Positions 62,245-64,000 of a stretch of 64,000 nt of DNA are shown here, piece by piece (position 1 is the first letter of the stretch; every line of letters starts with the position of its first letter). This stretch comes from JAJDXW01 sp965214795 (lineage in GTDB: Bacteria; Pseudomonadota; Gammaproteobacteria; HK1). Both the position numbers and the translations under genes were made by a program. The notes under the pieces were generated by a model. It saw only the letters and a program-made list of their open reading frames with translations. It made no database searches and was not told where the DNA came from. The stretch covers positions 1-64,000 of the forward strand of contig OZ243976.1 of the NCBI GenBank assembly GCA_965214795.1. Reading direction: 5' to 3'.

Positions 62245-62402
62245 CGGCAATTCTTATTTTAGCACCCGACTTCACCCCGAGCCGCAAACCGCTTTCTCCT
62301 GGCGACTCGATCCGGGGCGGATCGCTTGCGACTCGATCCGAGGCGAATCGACGGTCGTGCCGGCCTTGCCGCGGGACCCGACGAGCAAAACGAGAATTGC
62401 CG
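62245..62402. mobile_element. Palindromic mobile element, copy E, with internal duplication
   Basis: 158 bp with ends CGGCAATTCTTATTTTAG and CAAAACGAGAATTGCCG. About 24 bp (GCGACTCGATCCGGGGCGGA) is repeated inside, explaining the extra length. Flanking TGGCTCC and TGGATCC look like a 7-bp duplication with one change. Confidence 0.8.
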
Positions 62403-62505
62403 ATGGATCCGGTATGCAACCCCCAATGGTTCGTATCGTTCGTGGTTCCGGGGAACGGACTCCGCCGTGCATCGTGATCGCCGCTGCTCATGTCCCGCCC
62501 GCCGC

Positions 62506-64000
62506 TCAGAAAGTGCGCCGCATCACCAGCAACTGCCCGCCGATGTCGCGGAAAGCGTCCTCGAGATCGGCGCGCGTCGCGTTGTTGACGAAGACGTAGC
62601 GCCCGTCCGGGTCGTCGGCCTGGCTGGAGCACCGCTCCAGCTCCTCGGCAAGGTGGGTGTGATCGCGGTGGCGGTCGTCCATCGCGGCGATGGTGAACAC
62701 CCGGACCCCCGCCGCCTTTGCCGCGGTGCAAACCTGTCGGCGGTGCCGGTCCGTAACGTCGCGGTCATGGTGGTTGTCATCGCCGTCGGTCAGCAGCACC
62801 AGGATCTTCTGCACCCCCTCACCGTCCGCCGGCTCCATCGGATGAACCGGATCGCCCCACACGTCGCGCCAGCCGGGATCGAGGAGCCGCATCCCCCAGG
62901 CCACCCCGAGGGTGGAGTAGGTGGCCGATCCGCCCCCTTGGAGGTTGCGGATGATGCGGCGGACGGCATCGAGATCGGAGGTCAGGGGATGGATCGCCTG
63001 GCGGTCGTCGCCACGACAGTCGGGCTGAGGGTCGCGGATCCAGTAGCGGACGTCGTTGGCGCGATCGGCGCGCGGAATCGCGTTCTCGTCGTAGCAGAGG
63101 TTCCAGCCCTTATGGCTCTCGGGCGCGCTCGCGTCGCAGGCGAACGCGATGTCCTCGTCCTCGGGATAGGCCACGTGATCGGTGTAGAAGTTCATGGAGA
63201 AGGGCGCGTCGCCGGGGTGCTCGGCGCTGAAGGCGGGGGGGTGGATCCCGTCGGTCGAGCGCTGGTCGAGGCAGCCCTTCCACGGCTCGGGCCGGGAGGG
63301 CAGGGAGACGGTGAGGGGGGAGGCGCCGCTCGGGTTCCCCCTGCGGCCGTCGTAGGGATGGGGATAGGTGCGCTCGTCGAGATACTCGGCCCAGCCGTGG
63401 TCCTCCCAGCGGGTGCGCAGCGCCGAGCGGAGCTGGACCTGGTGGTGCCAGGGCACGACCCCGACCGCCACGGGCGCGGGGCCGTCGCCGGTGCGATCGT
63501 CGAGGATGTCGACGAGCTCCAACGCGGCGCTCCTGACCACCCCCATCTTGCTCTCGGGGTGGCCGGATCTCCATTCGCCGTCGAGGGTATAGGCCATCGA
63601 GCCGGTCGCGTCGATGGCCAGCACGAGCTCGGTGGGGGTGATGGCCGCCTCGACGCCCGCGCGCTGCTTCATGCACGGCGGGAGGTCGGAGTCTTCGCCC
63701 GCATTGACCTCGCAGTCGTCCGGGTAGCCGAAGAGCCGTTCCGCGAGGAGGGTGCCGCCGAGGTCCGCGCTCGCGTCGACCTGGAGGACCCCGGCGGAGC
63801 GGTCGAAATCGGGGAGCGTGACCTTAAGCGTCTCGCGCGCCCGGGCGCGTTCCGAGGCGGGCAGGTTGGGCAGGAGATTGAGGCGCACGTAGCGCTCCGC
63901 CACCGTCTGCACCTTGTTGCGGACGGCATCCTCGTCCGGCTCGGCGGCGAGCTCCGCCATCCGCAGGGTCGCGGCCACCGCCGCCGCGTCGGCCGCGGTC
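62506..64000 (-). CDS. TadG-like pilus-associated protein with vWA domain, 5' end outside the window
   Basis: Open from the window edge to 62506 (about 497 residues seen). The incoming reading ADAAAVAATLRMAELA matches the end of the TadE/TadG-like N-terminal helix region. A von Willebrand A domain follows: MIDAS motif VLAIDATGSMAY (DxTGS form), then TYSTLGVAWGMRLL and ILVLLTDGDDNHHDRD with the second metal-binding Asp. TadG-like vWA proteins are envelope-associated accessory proteins of Tad pili. The gene lies upstream of flp in the same direction. Confidence 0.85.
   Translation of the reverse strand, partial: TAADAAAVAATLRMAELAAEPDEDAVRNKVQTVAERYVRLNLLPNLPASERARARETLKVTLPDFDRSAGVLQVDASADLGGTLLAERLFGYPDDCEVNAGEDSDLPPCMKQRAGVEAAITPTELVLAIDATGSMAYTLDGEWRSGHPESKMGVVRSAALELVDILDDRTGDGPAPVAVGVVPWHHQVQLRSALRTRWEDHGWAEYLDERTYPHPYDGRRGNPSGASPLTVSLPSRPEPWKGCLDQRSTDGIHPPAFSAEHPGDAPFSMNFYTDHVAYPEDEDIAFACDASAPESHKGWNLCYDENAIPRADRANDVRYWIRDPQPDCRGDDRQAIHPLTSDLDAVRRIIRNLQGGGSATYSTLGVAWGMRLLDPGWRDVWGDPVHPMEPADGEGVQKILVLLTDGDDNHHDRDVTDRHRRQVCTAAKAAGVRVFTIAAMDDRHRDHTHLAEELERCSSQADDPDGRYVFVNNATRADLEDAFRDIGGQLLVMRRTF

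Overview
The window is high-GC chromosomal DNA from a proteobacterium, probably a gammaproteobacterium or a relative. This is inferred from the gene families (Tad pilus, NodIJ-type exporter, Grx4-type glutaredoxin, LexA-like repressor, a SelW-type selenoprotein, a uracil-catabolism cluster) and from a REP hairpin of the ATTCCCGC/GCGGGAAT type. No rRNA or tRNA gene was seen. Ordinary metabolic genes alternate with accessory regions full of decayed IS elements, small inverted-repeat elements and defence-like genes.

Region 1 (1-12.5 kb, minus strand): a peptide-type ABC transporter locus (dppB, dppC and a substrate-binding protein) appears split by about 9.7 kb of foreign DNA. The foreign DNA holds a decayed IS3 element, a tightly packed five-gene conflict-type system (SIS-HAD protein, PRTase-CE-like protein, ORC-CDC6-like AAA ATPase, an unknown alpha/beta protein, PfkB-like kinase) and a LexA-like repressor. 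A 147-bp palindromic mobile element sits inside the repressor gene.

Region 2 (12.7-24 kb): general metabolism and transport. It holds an acyl-CoA-dehydrogenase-like flavoprotein, two luciferase-like (LLM) oxidoreductases, an MFS exporter, a NodIJ-type ABC exporter, an ATC-hydrolase-like protein, a glutaredoxin fused to an A-type iron-sulfur carrier domain, and a VapBC toxin-antitoxin pair. Two families of MITE-like elements lie between the genes.

Region 3 (24-32 kb): a pair of ATPase genes lies between two copies of the vapC 3' end. It is followed by the uracil catabolism cluster (URC1-like, URC4/DUF1688, upp). Convergent with upp is a 76-codon gene with an in-frame UGA that reads as a SelW selenoprotein (CGAU motif) and has a well-placed SECIS-like hairpin. 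A 12 x 7-bp tandem repeat lies just upstream of it.

Region 4 (30.7-50.3 kb): a diverged tandem duplication of about 6 kb carries two complete copies of a ribbon-helix-helix gene and a DUF1156-like DNA methyltransferase. Only the second copy continues into a full set: a PD-(D/E)XK-like nuclease, a HamA-like nuclease and a HamB/Ski2-like helicase. This resembles a Hachiman-type pair joined to a modification enzyme. An SDH-family protease is present in only one copy. Fragments of an OLD-type nuclease occur in both copies, and the complete gene lies at 48.4-50.3 kb.

Region 5 (48.4-54.7 kb, minus strand): four genes joined by 4-base start/stop overlaps: a di-heme cytochrome c peroxidase-like protein, a membrane sensor kinase-like ATPase, a membrane protein with five 41-residue repeats, and the OLD-type nuclease. 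I know of no described system with this composition.

Region 6 (55-64 kb, minus strand): a Tad/Flp pilus locus (TadG-like vWA protein running off the edge, Flp pilin, TadZ, TadA, TadB, TadC), with a stray duplicated fragment of tadZ.
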